A stretch of 64,000 nucleotides of DNA from Piezodorus guildinii (Eukaryota > Arthropoda > Insecta > Hemiptera > Pentatomidae). Below, piece by piece: positions 61,594 through 64,000 of this stretch. The DNA is taken from the NCBI GenBank assembly GCA_023052935.1, contig CM041298.1, positions 19,017,371-19,081,370 of the forward strand. The letters run 5' to 3'. Position 1 is the stretch's first letter. Each line of letters starts with the position of its first letter. The translations under genes were made by a program, and so were the position numbers. The notes under the pieces were generated by a model. The model ran no database searches, was not told the DNA's origin, and was given only the letters and a program-made list of their open reading frames with translations.

Positions 61594-64000
61594 TGTTCGA
61601 TAATTATCAGGCCGTTTTACAAAAGAAATTCTTGGATATTTTTTTAAAACAATTTATTTAATCCAGTCTTCGCGACGTTTCAGCCTCTAGGGCCATTATC
61701 AAGCTTCTGTATTCAATTAAAGTCTCATTGCATTTATAATTTTCAACAATTCAATTACAACATCAATAAGGTCTATAACGTCATGTTTAAATTTTCTCCA
61801 CAGTCCATCGTTTTTGCTGTTCCATCCTGGGTTGATTGGTGGCCTCCCAGTATTATATGTTTTTCTAATAATTGTCGTAATTTTCTTTTGTTTGAATATT
61901 TGTTCGATAATTATCAGGCCGTTTTACAAAAGAAATTCTTGGATATTTTTTTAAAACAATTTATTTAATCCAGTCTTCGCGACGTTTCAGCCTCTAGGGC
62001 CATTATCAAGCTTCTGTATTCAATTAAAGTCTCATTGCATTTATAATTTTCAACAATTCAATTACAACATCAATAAGGTCTATAACGTCATGTTTAAATT
62101 TTCTCCACAGTCCATCGTTTTTGCTGTTCCATCCTGGGTTGATTGGTGGCCTCCCAGTATTATATGTTTTTCTCATAATTGTCGTAATTTTCTTTTGTTT
62201 GAATATTTGTTCGATAATTATCAGGCCGTTTTACAAAAGAAATTCTTGGATATTTTTTTAAAACAATTTATTTAATCCAGTCATCGCGACGTTTCAGCCT
62301 CCAGGGCCATTATCAAGCTTCTGTAATCAATTAAAGTCTCATTGCATTTATAATTTTCAACAATTCAATTACAACATCAATAAGGTCTATAACGTCATGT
62401 TTAAATTTTCTCCACAGTCCATCGTTTTTGCTGTTCCATCCTGGGTTGATTGGTGGCCTCCCAGTATTATATGTTTTTCTAATAATTGTCGTAATTTTCT
62501 TTTGTTTGAATATTTGTTCGATAATTATCAGGCCGTTTTACAAAAGAAATTCTTGGATATTTTTTTAAAACAATTTATTTAATCCAGTCTTCGCGACGTT
62601 TCAGCCTCTAGGGCCATTATCAAGCTTCTGTATTCAATTAAAGTCTCATTGCATTTATAATTTTCAACAATTCAATTACAACATCAATAAGGTCTATAAC
62701 GTCATGTTTAAATTTTCTCCACAGTCCATCGTTTTTGCTGTTCCATCCTGGGTTGATTGGTGGCCTCCCAGTATTATATGTTTTTCTAATAATTGTCGTA
62801 ATTTTCTTTTGTTTGAATATTTGTTCGATAATTATCAGGCCGTTTTACAAAAGAAATTCTTGGATATTTTTTTAAAACAATTTATTTAATCCAGTCTTCG
62901 CGACGTTTCAGCCTCTAGGGCCATTATCAAGCTTCTGTATTCAATTAAAGTCTCATTGCATTTATAATTTTCAACAATTCAATTACAACATCAATAAGGT
63001 CTATAACGTCATGTTTAAATTTTCTCCACAGTCCATCGTTTTTGCTGTTCCATCCTGGGTTGATTGGTGGCCTCCCAGTATTATATGTTTTTCTCATAAT
63101 TGTCGTAATTTTCTTTTGTTTGAATATTTGTTCGATAATTATCAGGCCGTTTTACAAAAGAAATTCTTGGATATTTTTTTAAAACAATTTATTTAATCCA
63201 GTCATCGCGACGTTTCAGCCTCCAGGGCCATTATCAAGCTTCTGTAATCAATTAAAGTCTCATTGCATTTATAATTTTCAACAATTCAATTACAACATCA
63301 ATAAGGTCTATAACGTCATGTTTAAATTTTCTCCACAGTCCATCGTTTTTGCTGTTCCATCCTGGGTTGATTGGTGGCCTCCCAGTATTATATGTTTTTC
63401 TAATAATTGTCGTAATTTTCTTTTGTTTGAATATTTGTTCGATAATTATCAGGCCGTTTTACAAAAGAAATTCTTGGATATTTTTTTAAAACAATTTATT
63501 TAATCCAGTCTTCGCGACGTTTCAGCCTCTAGGGCCATTATCAAGCTTCTGTATTCAATTAAAGTCTCATTGCATTTATAATTTTCAACAATTCAATTAC
63601 AACATCAATAAGGTCTATAACGTCATGTTTAAATTTTCTCCACAGTCCATCGTTTTTGCTGTTCCATCCTGGGTTGATTGGTGGCCTCCCAGTATTATAT
63701 GTTTTTCTCATAATTGTCGTAATTTTCTTTTGTTTGAATATTTGTTCGATAATTATCAGGCCGTTTTACAAAAGAAATTCTTGGATATTTTTTTAAAACA
63801 ATTTATTTAATCCAGTCATCGCGACGTTTCAGCCTCCAGGGCCATTATCAAGCTTCTGTAATCAATTAAAGTCTCATTGCATTTATAATTTTCAACAATT
63901 CAATTACAACATCAATAAGGTCTATAACGTCATGTTTAAATTTTCTCCACAGTCCATCGTTTTTGCTGTTCCATCCTGGGTTGATTGGTGGCCTCCCAGT
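61594..64000 (-). repeat. tandem array of a 307-bp unit with hammerhead-like motif
   Basis: About 7.8 near-identical units, exactly 307 bp apart (motif start at 61674, 61981, 62288, 62595, 62902, 63209, 63516, 63823), truncated by the window end. Two unit variants differ at a few linked sites (CTTCGCG/CTCTAGG/TATTC versus CATCGCG/CTCCAGG/TAATC, and TCTAATAA versus TCTCATAA), in the order A A B A A B A B. The 61-codon plus-strand frame MFKFSPQSIVFAVPSWVDWW and the ~68-codon minus frame with NTGRPPINPGWNSKNDGLWR recur only because the unit does; 307 is not a multiple of 3. Confidence 0.95.
61671..61705 (-). ncRNA. hammerhead-like motif, first of eight in the array
   Basis: Minus strand: GC (61704-61703), TTGATAA (61702-61696), extra T, stem II GGCC/GGCT around CTAGA, GAAA (61681-61678), CGTC, then GC. 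Predicted cleavage after GUC between 61674 and 61673, which is an optimal hammerhead site. The core box has U in place of C3 and A in place of G8, two positions that pair with each other in the hammerhead fold. Repeats every 307 bp. Confidence 0.5.

Noticed and set aside
61783..63810. Seven identical 61-codon open frames as a possible repeated small-protein gene family
   Set aside because: They recur only because the 307-bp unit does; the unit length is not a multiple of three, the sequence has no recognisable motif, and each frame ends in the same stop.
1..64000. CRISPR array or prokaryotic operon
   Set aside because: The tandem 307-bp units have no spacer-repeat structure, and the whole window has eukaryotic transposon content with no bacterial genes.

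Overview
This window looks like AT-rich nuclear DNA from an animal, most likely an insect. The evidence is the transposon content: Jockey-, RTE-, I- and CR1-type non-LTR retrotransposons, mariner and Tigger/pogo DNA transposons, Helitron ends, tRNA-derived SINEs, and a cluster of TATCGATA (DREF-type) sites. I found no intact host protein gene, rRNA or tRNA gene. Nearly every open reading frame here is a retrotransposon or transposase remnant, or a chance frame inside a repeat. The exact species cannot be told from this sequence.

Layout. 1-12 kb: many copies of an abundant ~0.9-1.25 kb noncoding family (called family X here), with Jockey and RTE fragments and one SINE. 12.3-18 kb: a MITE-like repeat split by a 4.4 kb Jockey element that has a 13-bp target-site duplication; its ORF1 is complete except for one stop codon, and its ORF2 is frameshifted. 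18-31 kb: family X copies, SINEs, a Helitron 5' end, RTE fragments, a Tigger remnant, long (TA)n tracts, and a possible promoter remnant near 25.5 kb. 31-40 kb: a full-length SINE, a CR1-like 3' end, a ~0.9 kb foldback with ~350-bp arms, Jockey fragments, three RTE fragments and an I-type fragment. 40-46 kb: two mariner elements with clear inverted ends, one of which keeps an in-frame but catalytically incomplete ORF. 46-61 kb: more family X, a Jockey fragment between 406-bp direct repeats, a Helitron 3' end, and an RTE fragment between 95-bp direct repeats. 61.6-64 kb: a tandem array of a 307-bp unit that runs off the end.

The most interesting signal is a recurring RNA motif. It has a CUGANGA-like box, one extra nucleotide, a short stem-loop, then GAAACGUH. 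It appears at five dispersed sites and in every copy of the 307-bp array (eight times in view). This matches the layout of hammerhead self-cleaving ribozymes with minimal stem III, which are known from Penelope-like retroelements and from metazoan retrozymes. The array may therefore be a retrozyme-type ribozyme satellite; cleavage has not been shown. A second notable point is that family X has the layout of Helentron-associated nonautonomous elements: 12-bp subterminal inverted repeats, a palindrome near one end and an internal microsatellite.
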